DNA of 26,146 bases from Wohlfahrtiimonas sp. (GCA_030149965.1 JASLHB010000020.1:1-26146), one strand, 5' to 3'; positions 7,645 to 15,417 are shown, numbered from the stretch's first letter. The notes: generated from the letters alone by a model not told the origin. Program-made: numbers and translations.

Positions 7645-8217
7645 TTATTGTGCAACCACAACCAATGCAGCGCGCACCAAGCGATCATTCAATGTGTAAC
7701 CTTTTTGTGTCACATCAATGATTTCATTGCTTTCCTTACCTGGCATTGGTACAACAGCAATTGCTTGATGTAAATCAGGATTCAAAGCTTCACCTGTTGG
7801 TGCGATTTGTTTAACACCAAATTTTTCTACGGCATTTAGCATCATTCTATAAGTTAACTCAGAACCTTCTTTAAACTGAGCCAAATCTTCAGATAGATTA
7901 TCTTTCTTATGTAATTCATTAATCTCTGCTTCAACAGCATCTAAACAAGGTAGTAATTCCTTCACAAATTTTTCTAATGCAAATTTATGCGCATTAGCTA
8001 AATCAATTTCAGTTCTTCTACGCAAATTTTTCATATCTGCTTCTGAAACTAATAAACGTTGAAAAAGTGCTTCTTTTTCCTGTGTTAGTTTCTCAATTTG
8101 TGAAACCAAATCAAGATCATCCAAAGATTCTGAGGCATCACCATCAACATTAGATTCTTCAACCAATATCTCTTCTGCTGCTTCTGACAACTCTTTCTCT
8201 TTTTCAGTATTACTCAT
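7645..8217 (-). CDS. grpE: Nucleotide exchange factor GrpE
   Basis: 190 residues from the ATG at 8217. GrpE releases ADP from DnaK and resets the Hsp70 cycle. The acidic disordered N-terminus (1-35) leads into a long dimerising helix (36-85, IEKLTQEKEALFQRLLVSEADMKNLRRRTE region). KFVKELLPCLDAVEAEI follows, and then the C-terminal beta domain with GEALNPDLHQAI and QKGYTLNDRLVRAALVVVA. An in-frame ATG 13 codons upstream (8256) lacks a ribosome-binding site, while 8217 has AAGGGA. dnaK and dnaJ are not in the window. It follows the small acidic gene at 8284-8475 by 66 bases. No convincing heat-shock promoter or terminator was seen. Confidence 0.95.
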   Translation of the reverse strand: MSNTEKEKELSEAAEEILVEESNVDGDASESLDDLDLVSQIEKLTQEKEALFQRLLVSEADMKNLRRRTEIDLANAHKFALEKFVKELLPCLDAVEAEINELHKKDNLSEDLAQFKEGSELTYRMMLNAVEKFGVKQIAPTGEALNPDLHQAIAVVPMPGKESNEIIDVTQKGYTLNDRLVRAALVVVAQ

Positions 8218-8283
8218 ACTTTTTCCCTTAAACTTAGTGAACAGTTTACTCAACATGAGGATTAATCTGACTTTTTCAAGTCA

Positions 8284-8475
8284 TTATTCTTCCAAATCAT
8301 CAAAACCATCCAAGTTGTATTCTTTCTCTAACTGCTTTAAAAGCGCACGTTCTTCACGCTTTGCTTCAATATCTCGCCAAGCTTGAGACTGTGTCATTTT
8401 TACATCAGGAATCTCTTCTTCTTCAACAGAATCTTCATCCAGCAAATCATTATCGTCTTCAAAATCAGTTTTCAT
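8284..8475 (-). CDS. Small acidic protein, PA3496/DUF3545-like
   Basis: 63 residues. The N-terminal half is strongly acidic (DFEDDNDLLDEDSVEEEE), and the second half is a predicted helix with WRDIEAKREERALLKQLEKEY (33-53). That helix resembles the short W/R-x-x-I-E-x-x-x-E-x-R-x-L-x-x-x-L motif of small gammaproteobacterial proteins such as PA3496. Function is unknown; some databases call this family envelope-integrity related, which I cannot support from sequence. GAGG lies seven bases before the ATG. It precedes grpE on the same strand and is probably co-transcribed with it. The coordinates, codon pattern and ribosome site support a real gene. Confidence 0.7.
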   Translation of the reverse strand: MKTDFEDDNDLLDEDSVEEEEIPDVKMTQSQAWRDIEAKREERALLKQLEKEYNLDGFDDLEE

Positions 8476-8506
8476 ATAAACCTCACTTTTATAAATTTAT
8501 AACAGC

Positions 8507-8534
8507 CTTATATATGAATCCTCTAAAAAAGCAA
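8507..8534 (-). promoter_or_regulatory. Possible promoter for the small acidic gene and grpE
   Basis: On minus, a -35-like TTGCTT (8534-8529) and a -10-like TATAAG (8512-8507) are separated by 16 bases. They lie between the terminator of the upstream gene (8565-8598) and the start of the small acidic gene. Only half of the -35 matches consensus. Confidence 0.35.
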
Positions 8535-8558
8535 CATTATTGATATTTTTTTTCACTA

Positions 8559-8598
8559 AAAGAAAAAAGGCTAATGTAAATAAATACATTAGCCTTTT
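8559..8598 (-). terminator. Rho-independent terminator of the degenerate helicase gene
   Basis: A perfect 14-base inverted repeat (8565-8578 and 8585-8598, arms AAAAGGCTAATGTA / TACATTAGCCTTTT) with a six-base loop. On the minus strand it is followed by TTTTTTCTTTT. It lies about 50 bases after the stop codon of the 8647-10275 gene, insulating it from the small acidic gene-grpE unit. Confidence 0.85.
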
Positions 8599-8646
8599 GA
8601 TTCTAATAGATTTTTATTCAATGATATCAATTGTAAATTTATTGAA

Positions 8647-10275
8647 CTATTGATTACCATCAATGTCAAAAGTACGCTTCTTTTTATGCATAATTTTAAC
8701 GTTCTTTTTTTCTGTTCTTTGCACATTAAAATCGCTTTGAACTTCCTTCATAGGCTTGTCTTTTCGACTAAATAATTGCTTAACTCTCTGCTTATTTTGG
8801 CGAGAAGCATTAGCTTCAAAAGAATCAAAAGCAAATGGATTTCTATTTTCATTAACAACTGGCTGATTCACGCTATTGAATGGATCATCTGATTGATGAG
8901 AAATTGCATTATGATCATTAAAATCTTCTTGCATTTGTCGCGCTGCTAAATGATTAGTATGTTTTTTCTGCTGTTGCTGATTATTATTTTTGCCGCCCAA
9001 TTTGCGCAAACCACGATTAACGCCGACACGTTTTTCAGTTTTCTCAGGCTTATCTTTAGTATTACGATTTTTAATACGAAGAATATTATGTGAACGCTGT
9101 GGTGCAGCGGGTTGTACTTTCGGCAATGTCCATTGAAGTTCTTGTTCCATAGATTCAACCCAAGGAATCTCATCCAATGTCACAATAGAAGATGTAGTTG
9201 GCACATTGAATCTTTCACCAATTGTACTGATACGCTCTTTAAATTCTGATCCAACATCTGGCAAATCAAAGAAAATAATATCTGTAATACCTGAAAGTTC
9301 AATTGTTTGAGCAACAGCTTCTGGTAATAATAGTACTGATAAATCACCAGAAACAAATCGCTCAATGACTTTTTCTTTTGCTTCATCAGATAAATTTGCA
9401 TGAAGAATTCGAGAACGAACTTTTCCTTGATATAAATACTCTTCTAAACGATGTGCATTATGTCTTGTGCGAGTGATGACTAAAGTTTTTTTATCAGAAC
9501 CTTTCAAACGATTACGCAAATATGAACGTTTGTAATTACGATCCACCAAAACAATATGATGCTCATCTACAGATTCTTCAGCAACTGTATCAGTCGCATG
9601 ATCTGTGTTTCGTGCATCTACTTGCGATTCCATTATTGGATTTTCTGCTTCCGCTTCTACAGTGAAACCAAATTTTGGCTCCTCCACCATTGTTACTTCT
9701 GGTTCAATTTCTACTTTAATAACCATCTTACCTTTCGGCTCAGTAACTTTTTCTACCTTATCTATTTTCTTCACTGACTGAATATCTTGTTCTATATTCA
9801 AGCTCAACAACGACAATACCTTACAATCATCTGGTAATTGGCTCAATAATGGCTTCACAATATTTGCAATGAAATTTGAGCTTTTATCTTGTGAAATTAC
9901 AATGAAGTTACTAAATTCTGTCGCTAGTTCATTCAATGCATTTGTTATCTGCATCGTCATCATTGGCACAACAATAACTGATTTATTCAATTGACTAGAT
10001 TGTGCAGTATGTGGATAAATTGCTTGTACCTTATTTGTACCCAAAACTCGCTCAAGCAATACAACTATATCAAAACAATCTGATACTGTTGTTGTCACAA
10101 TAACAGTTGGGCGTTTGCCATCAAATTTTTGACATTCAGATTGAAGAAACTGCAGTGTTTCTCTATTCACAATTGACGTTGAATTTAACTTTTTTAGTTC
10201 AGGGTAGACAATAGCTACCTGCTTAGTGTGATCACTCAACGTGTCACATGAATCGACCGTATTTTTTTTGTTCAT
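8647..10275 (-). CDS. Catalytically degenerate DEAD-box (RhlE-like) pseudohelicase
   Basis: 542 residues, uninterrupted. The N-terminal half aligns with RecA domain 1 of RhlE-type RNA helicases but starts just before motif Ia, so the Q-motif and Walker A are missing. PTREL reads TTVSD (62-66), TPGR reads VPMM (103-106), and LDEAD reads VISQD (126-130). An acidic linker (about 171-238) replaces the short hinge. RecA domain 2 is recognisable: HHIVLVDRNYKRSYLRNRLK (239-258), motif IV TLVITRTR (264-271), LHANLSDEAKEKVIERFVSG (291-310). Motif V (VATDIAARGLD) has become VLLLPEAVAQTIE, and motif VI (HRIGRTGR) ERISTIGE (347-354), losing the arginine finger. A basic, Q/N-rich, probably disordered tail (about 387-542) could bind RNA. 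ATP hydrolysis is not expected. Role unknown; a non-catalytic RNA-binding or scaffold protein is inferred. No Shine-Dalgarno sequence is visible. Confidence 0.75.
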   Translation of the reverse strand: MNKKNTVDSCDTLSDHTKQVAIVYPELKKLNSTSIVNRETLQFLQSECQKFDGKRPTVIVTTTVSDCFDIVVLLERVLGTNKVQAIYPHTAQSSQLNKSVIVVPMMTMQITNALNELATEFSNFIVISQDKSSNFIANIVKPLLSQLPDDCKVLSLLSLNIEQDIQSVKKIDKVEKVTEPKGKMVIKVEIEPEVTMVEEPKFGFTVEAEAENPIMESQVDARNTDHATDTVAEESVDEHHIVLVDRNYKRSYLRNRLKGSDKKTLVITRTRHNAHRLEEYLYQGKVRSRILHANLSDEAKEKVIERFVSGDLSVLLLPEAVAQTIELSGITDIIFFDLPDVGSEFKERISTIGERFNVPTTSSIVTLDEIPWVESMEQELQWTLPKVQPAAPQRSHNILRIKNRNTKDKPEKTEKRVGVNRGLRKLGGKNNNQQQQKKHTNHLAARQMQEDFNDHNAISHQSDDPFNSVNQPVVNENRNPFAFDSFEANASRQNKQRVKQLFSRKDKPMKEVQSDFNVQRTEKKNVKIMHKKKRTFDIDGNQ

Positions 10276-10424
10276 CGTAAACTTTTATATAACAATTCCC
10301 AAGAGAACATTCAGACAGAGTTAAATCCCCGAATGCAATAATTCAAAACTTATACCAATACTGAGAACTTAGGGGCTGATCATCCATCAAGCCATCTCAA
10401 ATACTTATTGGTTAGTGAATAAAC

Positions 10425-10453
10425 ACTATACTGAATAATATCATAGAAGTCAT
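10425..10453 (-). promoter_or_regulatory. Promoter of the degenerate helicase gene
   Basis: On minus, -35 ATGACT (10453-10448), a 17-base spacer and -10 TATAGT (10430-10425) match four and five of six consensus bases. The predicted transcript starts near 10418 and has an unusually long untranslated leader of about 140 bases before the ATG at 10275. Confidence 0.45.
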
Positions 10454-10469
10454 TTTTTAATTCGTTACT

Positions 10470-10498
10470 ACTACAAATTATTTAGAATTAGGTATAAT
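10470..10498 (+). promoter_or_regulatory. Promoter of the lapA-lapB-pyrF-ibaG-murA operon
   Basis: A perfect -10 TATAAT (10493-10498) is preceded 17 bases upstream by ACTACA (10470-10475), which keeps only the ACA half of the -35 consensus. It is 36 bases upstream of the lapA ATG, which has AAGGAT at 10524-10529. It is back to back with the minus-strand promoter at 10425-10453 without overlapping it. Confidence 0.45.
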
Positions 10499-10534
10499 TG
10501 CTCATTATACTTTTCATGCCACATAAGGATCATA

Positions 10535-10831
10535 ATGAAAAAGATTATTAAATGGATAAACTTTGCTTTGTTTTTACTGTTTTTAACGTTTGTATTCTTC
10601 ATTCTCTATTTAAACAGAGGTGCAACCATTCATTTTGACTTCCTATTTGATGAAGTGCAATTAATCATGCCTGCGTTTATCAGTATCATTTTTTTGGCTG
10701 GTGCATTCTGCGGAATTATTGTGACATTACTTTTAAGTATTGGTAACTTTGGACAATCATGGCGCCAAAAACGTGAACTAAAAGCTGCACAAAAATCATT
10801 AAAAAAATTACAAGCAGAAACAGCGCTATAA
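10535..10831 (+). CDS. lapA: Lipopolysaccharide assembly protein LapA (YciS family)
   Basis: 98 residues. LapA is a small inner-membrane protein working with LapB in lipopolysaccharide assembly and LpxC control. Two hydrophobic helices are visible (8-26 and 44-70), joined by LNRGATIHFDFLFDEVQL, a segment typical of the family (DUF1049). A basic, coiled-coil-like tail (74-96, QSWRQKRELKAAQKSLKKL) follows in the cytoplasm. The ATG has AAGGAT six bases upstream. First gene of a five-gene plus-strand operon whose lapA-lapB-pyrF order is the same as in E. coli. lapB begins three bases after its stop, so translation is probably coupled. Confidence 0.87.
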   Translation: MKKIIKWINFALFLLFLTFVFFILYLNRGATIHFDFLFDEVQLIMPAFISIIFLAGAFCGIIVTLLLSIGNFGQSWRQKRELKAAQKSLKKLQAETAL

Positions 10832-10834
10832 TTC

Positions 10835-11989
10835 ATGTTTGAATATATATGGATATTGTTACCGTTAGGTTTAATTATTGGTTGGTATGCAGCTAAAGTT
10901 GATAGCTCTAGAAAACGCAAACTCCACCAATATTTAAACCTTCGTTATTATCTTGCAAAAGATAAAAGTGTCGAAAAACTATCTGTTCCTACAGATAATA
11001 CAATTCCATTAAATATTGAAGATGATGGTATTAACTTCACGTTAACTTTAGGTGATGCATATCGTCGCCGTGGCGAAGTGGATAAAGCGATTGAAATGCA
11101 TGAGTATTTACTCAGCACTTTATCCATTAATGATCAAAATCGTCATCAAGTATTAATTTCTTTAGCTGAAGATTACAGTACTGCTGGCATTTTTGATCGC
11201 TCTGAGAATACATTGCGTGAATTATTATCTACGCCCTATCATGATTTTGCAGCACTAAAGTTATCCGCGTTGTACAAACAGCAAAATGATTGGCTTCAAG
11301 CTGTTGGCATGTATGAACGCATTGAAAATCACAAAATATTATATGCAACAGAAGTTGCACATTTATATTGTGAATTAGCCGAACAATCCATTAATGACAA
11401 TGATTTTGATCAATCCACATTCTGGACAGAGCAAGCGCTATCCATCGCGCCGAATACTGCGCGTGCAAGTTTAATCAAAGCTTATATCGCATTGAATCAA
11501 CAACATTATCAAGAAACAATTCAGCAACTATTATATTTATCTGAACAACAATCTTCGTTAATTCCTTTGATCGTTCCGATCATGTATCGCGCGATGATGA
11601 ATATTGATCAGCAAATATTTAATACTTGGCTTAATGAGCAAATTGCAGAACATCCATCTTTCTTTTATTTGAAATTATGGAAAACTCATTACATTGTTAT
11701 GCATGATTCGGTTGAGCCTGCGATTGAATATTTAACAAGTGAACTTCAACAAACAAAAAATCTGCAAGGAATTACTTTACTCAATCAATTGCAATCATTA
11801 CGTAACGGGCAACATCAAGAGTTATTTACGCTATATCATCGGACTTTTCATCAAGTCATTGACTACTATGCTCAGTTTCGCTGTGAGAAATGCGGCTTCA
11901 TTTCTAAAACATTACAATGGCACTGCCCTAGCTGCCAATCATGGAATACAGCTGCACCGGTTTCTGATATTATAGCCCTTCAAAAATAG
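10835..11989 (+). CDS. lapB: Lipopolysaccharide assembly protein LapB (YciM)
   Basis: 384 residues, close to E. coli LapB (389). LapB is a membrane-anchored TPR scaffold that, with the protease FtsH, controls LpxC turnover and so balances lipopolysaccharide and phospholipid synthesis. Residues 1-20 form the single transmembrane anchor (YIWILLPLGLIIGWYAA). TPR-like helical pairs span about 65-330 (for example LTLGDAYRRRGEVDKAIEMHEYLL). The C-terminal rubredoxin-type metal knuckle has C350, C353, C364 and C367 (FRCEKCGF and WHCPSCQSW), all four Cys present. No strong ribosome-binding site lies between lapA and lapB; coupling is inferred. Confidence 0.93.
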   Translation: MFEYIWILLPLGLIIGWYAAKVDSSRKRKLHQYLNLRYYLAKDKSVEKLSVPTDNTIPLNIEDDGINFTLTLGDAYRRRGEVDKAIEMHEYLLSTLSINDQNRHQVLISLAEDYSTAGIFDRSENTLRELLSTPYHDFAALKLSALYKQQNDWLQAVGMYERIENHKILYATEVAHLYCELAEQSINDNDFDQSTFWTEQALSIAPNTARASLIKAYIALNQQHYQETIQQLLYLSEQQSSLIPLIVPIMYRAMMNIDQQIFNTWLNEQIAEHPSFFYLKLWKTHYIVMHDSVEPAIEYLTSELQQTKNLQGITLLNQLQSLRNGQHQELFTLYHRTFHQVIDYYAQFRCEKCGFISKTLQWHCPSCQSWNTAAPVSDIIALQK

Positions 11990-12002
11990 TTAAGAGGAAT
12001 CT

Positions 12003-12698
12003 ATGCAAACAACATCACCTATCATCGTTGCCATCGATGTTGCGAATCAACAATCTGCATTAAATTTAATGGATGCGTTAGATCCAAAACTCTGCCGTTT
12101 AAAAGTCGGTAAAGAGCTCTTCACAATGGCCGGCCCAAGCATCGTTGAAGCAATGCAAAAACGTGGGTTCGATGTATTTTTAGATTTAAAATTCCATGAC
12201 ATTCCAAATACTGTTGCAAGTGCTGTAAAAATGGCCGCTGAATTAGGCGTTTGGATGGTGGATCTCCACGCTTTAGGCGGTCGTAAAATGATGATGGATG
12301 CTAAAGAAATTTTAGCAGGCTATAGCAAACCACCTTTATTGATCGCGGTAACTTTGCTCACAAGCATGAGTGATGAAATGGCTCATGAAATTGGCTTAAT
12401 TGGCAATAAAGATGAGATCGTTTCAAGATTAGCAAACCTTGTTGCTGATTGTGGATTAGATGGCGTTGTTTCATCTGCTGCTGAAGCAAACATGATTAAG
12501 CAATTACAACCAAATTTATTAACAGTTTGTCCTGGCATTCGTTTAGATGATAGCGCGCAAGATGATCAAGTAAGAATCATGACGCCACAACGAGCTGTGC
12601 AAGAAGGTGCAAACTATTTAGTGATTGGCCGCCCAATCACCAGAGCACAAGATCCAAGAGAAGCTCTACAACAAATTATATCTACTCTTTCAAATTAA
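12003..12698 (+). CDS. pyrF: Orotidine 5'-phosphate decarboxylase PyrF
   Basis: 231 residues. PyrF decarboxylates OMP to UMP, the last step of pyrimidine synthesis. It forms a TIM barrel: IIVAIDVA with D11, CRLKVGKE with K34, and the catalytic DLKFHDIPNT with D61, K63 and D66. The phosphate-binding end YLVIGRPITRAQDP is at about 209-222. All catalytic residues are present at spacing equal to E. coli PyrF. AAGAGGAA lies just before the ATG, 13 bases after lapB. Its place after lapB is a conserved gammaproteobacterial arrangement. Confidence 0.96.
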   Translation: MQTTSPIIVAIDVANQQSALNLMDALDPKLCRLKVGKELFTMAGPSIVEAMQKRGFDVFLDLKFHDIPNTVASAVKMAAELGVWMVDLHALGGRKMMMDAKEILAGYSKPPLLIAVTLLTSMSDEMAHEIGLIGNKDEIVSRLANLVADCGLDGVVSSAAEANMIKQLQPNLLTVCPGIRLDDSAQDDQVRIMTPQRAVQEGANYLVIGRPITRAQDPREALQQIISTLSN

Positions 12699-12707
12699 TA
12701 GGAAACT

Positions 12708-12965
12708 ATGATTATGATGACCAAAGAAGAAGTAACAAAAAGAATCGAAGCAGGTTTACAATGTGATTATATTCTCGTATCCGGCGATGATGGTCGTCAT
12801 TTTGATGCGATCGTTGTTAGTCAAGCATTTGAAGGCATTAGCAAACTGAAGCAGCACAAATTAGTTTATGCAACTTTAGGCGATGCAATGCAAACAGATG
12901 AAATCCATGCATTGGCTGTTCGTACTTATACGCCAGCAGATTGGGAGCGCGTACATGCACTCTAA
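12708..12965 (+). CDS. ibaG: BolA family protein IbaG (YrbA)
   Basis: 85 residues. IbaG is a BolA-like protein that partners with monothiol glutaredoxin in iron-sulfur cluster handling and acid response. Visible are the BolA core VSGDDGRHFDAIVVSQAFEGIS (24-45), with H31, then KLKQHKLVYATL, and EIHALAVRTYTPADW (65-79), which carries the conserved His (H67). AGGAAA precedes the ATG at 12708; a further ATG two codons in is possible. It overlaps the start of murA by 11 bases, an ibaG-murA pairing also found in E. coli, so coupling is likely. Confidence 0.9.
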   Translation: MIMMTKEEVTKRIEAGLQCDYILVSGDDGRHFDAIVVSQAFEGISKLKQHKLVYATLGDAMQTDEIHALAVRTYTPADWERVHAL

Positions 12966-14229
12966 TCATGTTCCTAAATTAATCATCGAAGGCAATGGAC
13001 CATTAAAAGGCTCAGTTATTGCCAGCGGTGCAAAAAATGCTGTACTGCCAATTTTAGCCGCAACAATCTTAGCATCTGAACCAGTAACATTACATAATGT
13101 ACCTAAATTACAAGATGTGATCGTTCTGACTGATTTGCTCCGAGATTTAGGTGCAAAAGTTGAAATCAATGGCAATACAGTGATCGTTGATCCAACAAGC
13201 ATTCATAAAATCAGAGCAAGTCATGATTTAGTCAAACTCATGCGCGCATCTATTTTAGTTTTGGGTCCATTAGTGAGTAAATTTGGTGAAGCTGAAGTTT
13301 CTTTACCTGGTGGATGCGCTATTGGTAGCCGCCCTGTTGATCAGCATTTAAAAGGCTTAGAAGCTTTAAATGCAAAAATCGAACTCAAAAATGGTTATGT
13401 ATTTGCTTCAACAGATTCTAAAAAGAAACTACAAGGTAATCATTTCACATTCGATATGATTACAGTAACTGGCGCTGAAAATATCATCATGGCCGCCGTT
13501 CTTGCAGAAGGACAAACCATTTTAGATAACTGCGCACAAGAACCTGAAGTTGTGGATTTATGCGATATGCTCGTAACATTGGGCGCAAAAATTCAAGGGA
13601 TTGGCACAGGTCGATTAATCATTGATGGCGTTGATAAATTATCTGGCGGCGAACATACAATCATGCCTGATCGTATCGAAGTCGGTACTTATCTCGTGGG
13701 CGGTGCAATGACTTACGGTGATATCATCGTAAACGAATGCAACCCTGTTCACCAAGAAGCAACAATCGAAGCATTATTGAATACAGGTTGCGGCGTTGAG
13801 ATTTTAGGTAACTCTATTCGTGTATTCCCTAAAATTGCTAAGTTGAAAGCATTTGATATTAAAACGCAGCCTTATCCAAAATTTGCGACAGATATGCAAG
13901 CACAATTCATGGCAATGGCAACAGTTGCAGATGGCAAATCTACAATCATTGAAACGATTTTTGAAAATCGCTTTATGCATGCGAATGAATTAAACAGAAT
14001 GGGCGCGCAGATCCGAATTGAAGATCATATGGCAATCATTTCTGGCGTTGATAAATTATCTGGTGCAGAAGTTTCTGCAACTGATTTGCGTGCATCAGCA
14101 GCATTAATCCTAGCCGGTTTAGTTGCAGACGGTACAACAACAATGGATCAAATCTATCATTTAGATCGTGGATACGATGGCATTGAAAATAAATTAACAT
14201 CTTTAGGCGCTAAGATTAAACGCATTTAA
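12955..14229 (+). CDS. murA: UDP-N-acetylglucosamine 1-carboxyvinyltransferase MurA
   Basis: 424 residues from the ATG at 12955. MurA transfers enolpyruvate from PEP to UDP-GlcNAc, the first committed step of peptidoglycan synthesis. Conserved points: SGAKNAVLPIL (24-34), with K27 and N28, R98 in LMRASILVLGPL, the active-site Cys C121 in LPGGCAIGSRPVDQHL (the fosfomycin-sensitive Cys type), and FATDMQAQF near the C-terminus with the catalytic Asp. The frame is open 24 codons upstream inside ibaG, but the 12955 ATG has GGGAG eight bases before it and gives the family length. Last gene of the lapA operon, ending at a bidirectional terminator. Confidence 0.96.
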   Translation: MHSNHVPKLIIEGNGPLKGSVIASGAKNAVLPILAATILASEPVTLHNVPKLQDVIVLTDLLRDLGAKVEINGNTVIVDPTSIHKIRASHDLVKLMRASILVLGPLVSKFGEAEVSLPGGCAIGSRPVDQHLKGLEALNAKIELKNGYVFASTDSKKKLQGNHFTFDMITVTGAENIIMAAVLAEGQTILDNCAQEPEVVDLCDMLVTLGAKIQGIGTGRLIIDGVDKLSGGEHTIMPDRIEVGTYLVGGAMTYGDIIVNECNPVHQEATIEALLNTGCGVEILGNSIRVFPKIAKLKAFDIKTQPYPKFATDMQAQFMAMATVADGKSTIIETIFENRFMHANELNRMGAQIRIEDHMAIISGVDKLSGAEVSATDLRASAALILAGLVADGTTTMDQIYHLDRGYDGIENKLTSLGAKIKRI

Positions 14230-14256
14230 TCTTACATTCCCCTAGATATACATACT

Positions 14257-14285
14257 AAAAAAGCCAGCATTTAGCTGGCTTTTTG
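14257..14285. terminator. Bidirectional terminator between murA and dnaQ
   Basis: Arms AGCCAGC (14262-14268) and GCTGGCT (14274-14280) with a five-base ATTTA loop, A-run on the left, T-run on the right. It serves murA (plus) and dnaQ (minus), which converge here. Confidence 0.87.
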
Positions 14286-14972
14286 TTACTTTTTAATCTT
14301 AGCTACAAAAGCATCATGGGCGCTTAGTTCATCTGCATTTGCCATTATTACTCTTGTATTTGTGATTGCTTCTGCTTTAATTTCTACTACATTCATTTGC
14401 ATTTGATTCGCTGCATTCTCTTCTTCTGCAGCATCAACGCCACCAAACAAAGAATCTTGTCCGCCTGTCATTGCTAAATAAACTTGCGCGAGAATCTCGG
14501 AATCCAGCAATGCGCCATGTAATGTACGCTTGGAGTTATCAATCCCTAAACGCTTACATAAAGCATCCAAACTATTACGTTGCCCCGGATATTGGTCACG
14601 TGCAACTTTTAAACTATCAATCACACTGCACTGGCTTGTTAAAGAATTCATCTTCAACAATTTCAATTCGTGATCCAAAAACTTCATATCAAATGTTGCG
14701 TTATGAATGATTAACTCAGCACCATCGATGTATTGAATAAAATCTTGAGCAACTTCAGAGAATAATGGTTTATCGCTTAGAAATTCCTCACTTAAACCAT
14801 GAACATTGAATGCTTCAACGGGCATATCACGCTCAGGATTCATATAAGCATGAAAGTGATTGCCTGTCAGCATTCTATCGATCATTTCCACGCAACCAAT
14901 CTCAACGATACGATCGCCTGTTGCAGGATCCATTCCTGTTGTTTCTGTATCGAGCACGATTTGTCTACTCAT
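14286..14972 (-). CDS. dnaQ: DNA polymerase III epsilon subunit DnaQ (3'-5' exonuclease)
   Basis: 228 residues. DnaQ is the proofreading exonuclease of the replicative polymerase. DEDDh residues are all visible: D8 and E10 in LDTETTG, D95 in HNATFDMKFL, and H152 and D157 in LHGALLDSEILAQVYL. After the exonuclease core comes GGQDSLFGG (171-179). QDSLF fits the pentapeptide sliding-clamp-binding pattern at the place where E. coli epsilon binds beta. A flexible linker then leads to a C-terminal segment likely to bind the alpha subunit. It overlaps the rnhA stop by eight bases (ATGAGTAG), so translation is coupled. In E. coli dnaQ and rnhA are neighbours but divergent; here they point the same way. 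Confidence 0.95.
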   Translation of the reverse strand: MSRQIVLDTETTGMDPATGDRIVEIGCVEMIDRMLTGNHFHAYMNPERDMPVEAFNVHGLSEEFLSDKPLFSEVAQDFIQYIDGAELIIHNATFDMKFLDHELKLLKMNSLTSQCSVIDSLKVARDQYPGQRNSLDALCKRLGIDNSKRTLHGALLDSEILAQVYLAMTGGQDSLFGGVDAAEEENAANQMQMNVVEIKAEAITNTRVIMANADELSAHDAFVAKIKK

Positions 14973-15417
14973 CGTTCAATCCCTTTTCATTCTTAACTGC
15001 GCCTGTTGCCAGCTCATCAGCACGTTCATTTTCAGGATGCCCCGCATGACCTTTCACCCACTGCCAATCAATGGACAAATGACGATCTCGCTCAGCGACT
15101 AGCAATTGCCACAAATCTACATTTTTCACAGGCTGATTGCTCGCCGTTTTCCAATTACGCGCAATCCAGCCATTCACCCATTCATTAATACCCTGCTGCA
15201 CATAACGTGAATCCGTGATCAATACAACATCACAGGGTTTTTTCAGAGCTTTTAAAGCTTCGATCGCTGCTGTCATTTCCATGCGATTATTCGTTGTATC
15301 TGCGCAATAACCTGATAACTCTTTCTCATGACCGCGAAATTTTAAGATCGCACCCCAGCCACCTTTACCAGGATTACCACTGCAAGCGCCATCTGTATAG
15401 ATATAGACTTTTTCCAT
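14965..15417 (-). CDS. rnhA: Ribonuclease HI
   Basis: 150 residues from the ATG at 15417. RNase HI cuts the RNA strand of RNA-DNA hybrids (R-loops, primers). Catalytic carboxylates are present: D9 (YTDGACSGNPG), E47 (RMEMTAAIEAL), D69 (ITDSRYV), and D134 (NERADELA), with the flexible-loop H124 (VKGHAGH). The frame runs 14 codons further into thyA, but the ATG one base past the thyA stop (TAATATG) gives the family length. Third gene of lgt-thyA-rnhA-dnaQ, overlapping dnaQ by eight bases. Confidence 0.95.
   Translation of the reverse strand: MEKVYIYTDGACSGNPGKGGWGAILKFRGHEKELSGYCADTTNNRMEMTAAIEALKALKKPCDVVLITDSRYVQQGINEWVNGWIARNWKTASNQPVKNVDLWQLLVAERDRHLSIDWQWVKGHAGHPENERADELATGAVKNEKGLNDE

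Noticed and set aside
8946..9777. Other-frame open stretches within the pseudohelicase gene
   Set aside because: They are low-complexity shadows (Leu/Ile/Tyr-rich) without ribosome sites, a by-product of A/T-rich coding sequence.
12883..12954. N-terminal extension of MurA inside ibaG
   Set aside because: The 24 extra residues overlap ibaG entirely and do not belong to the family; the 12955 ATG has a good ribosome site.
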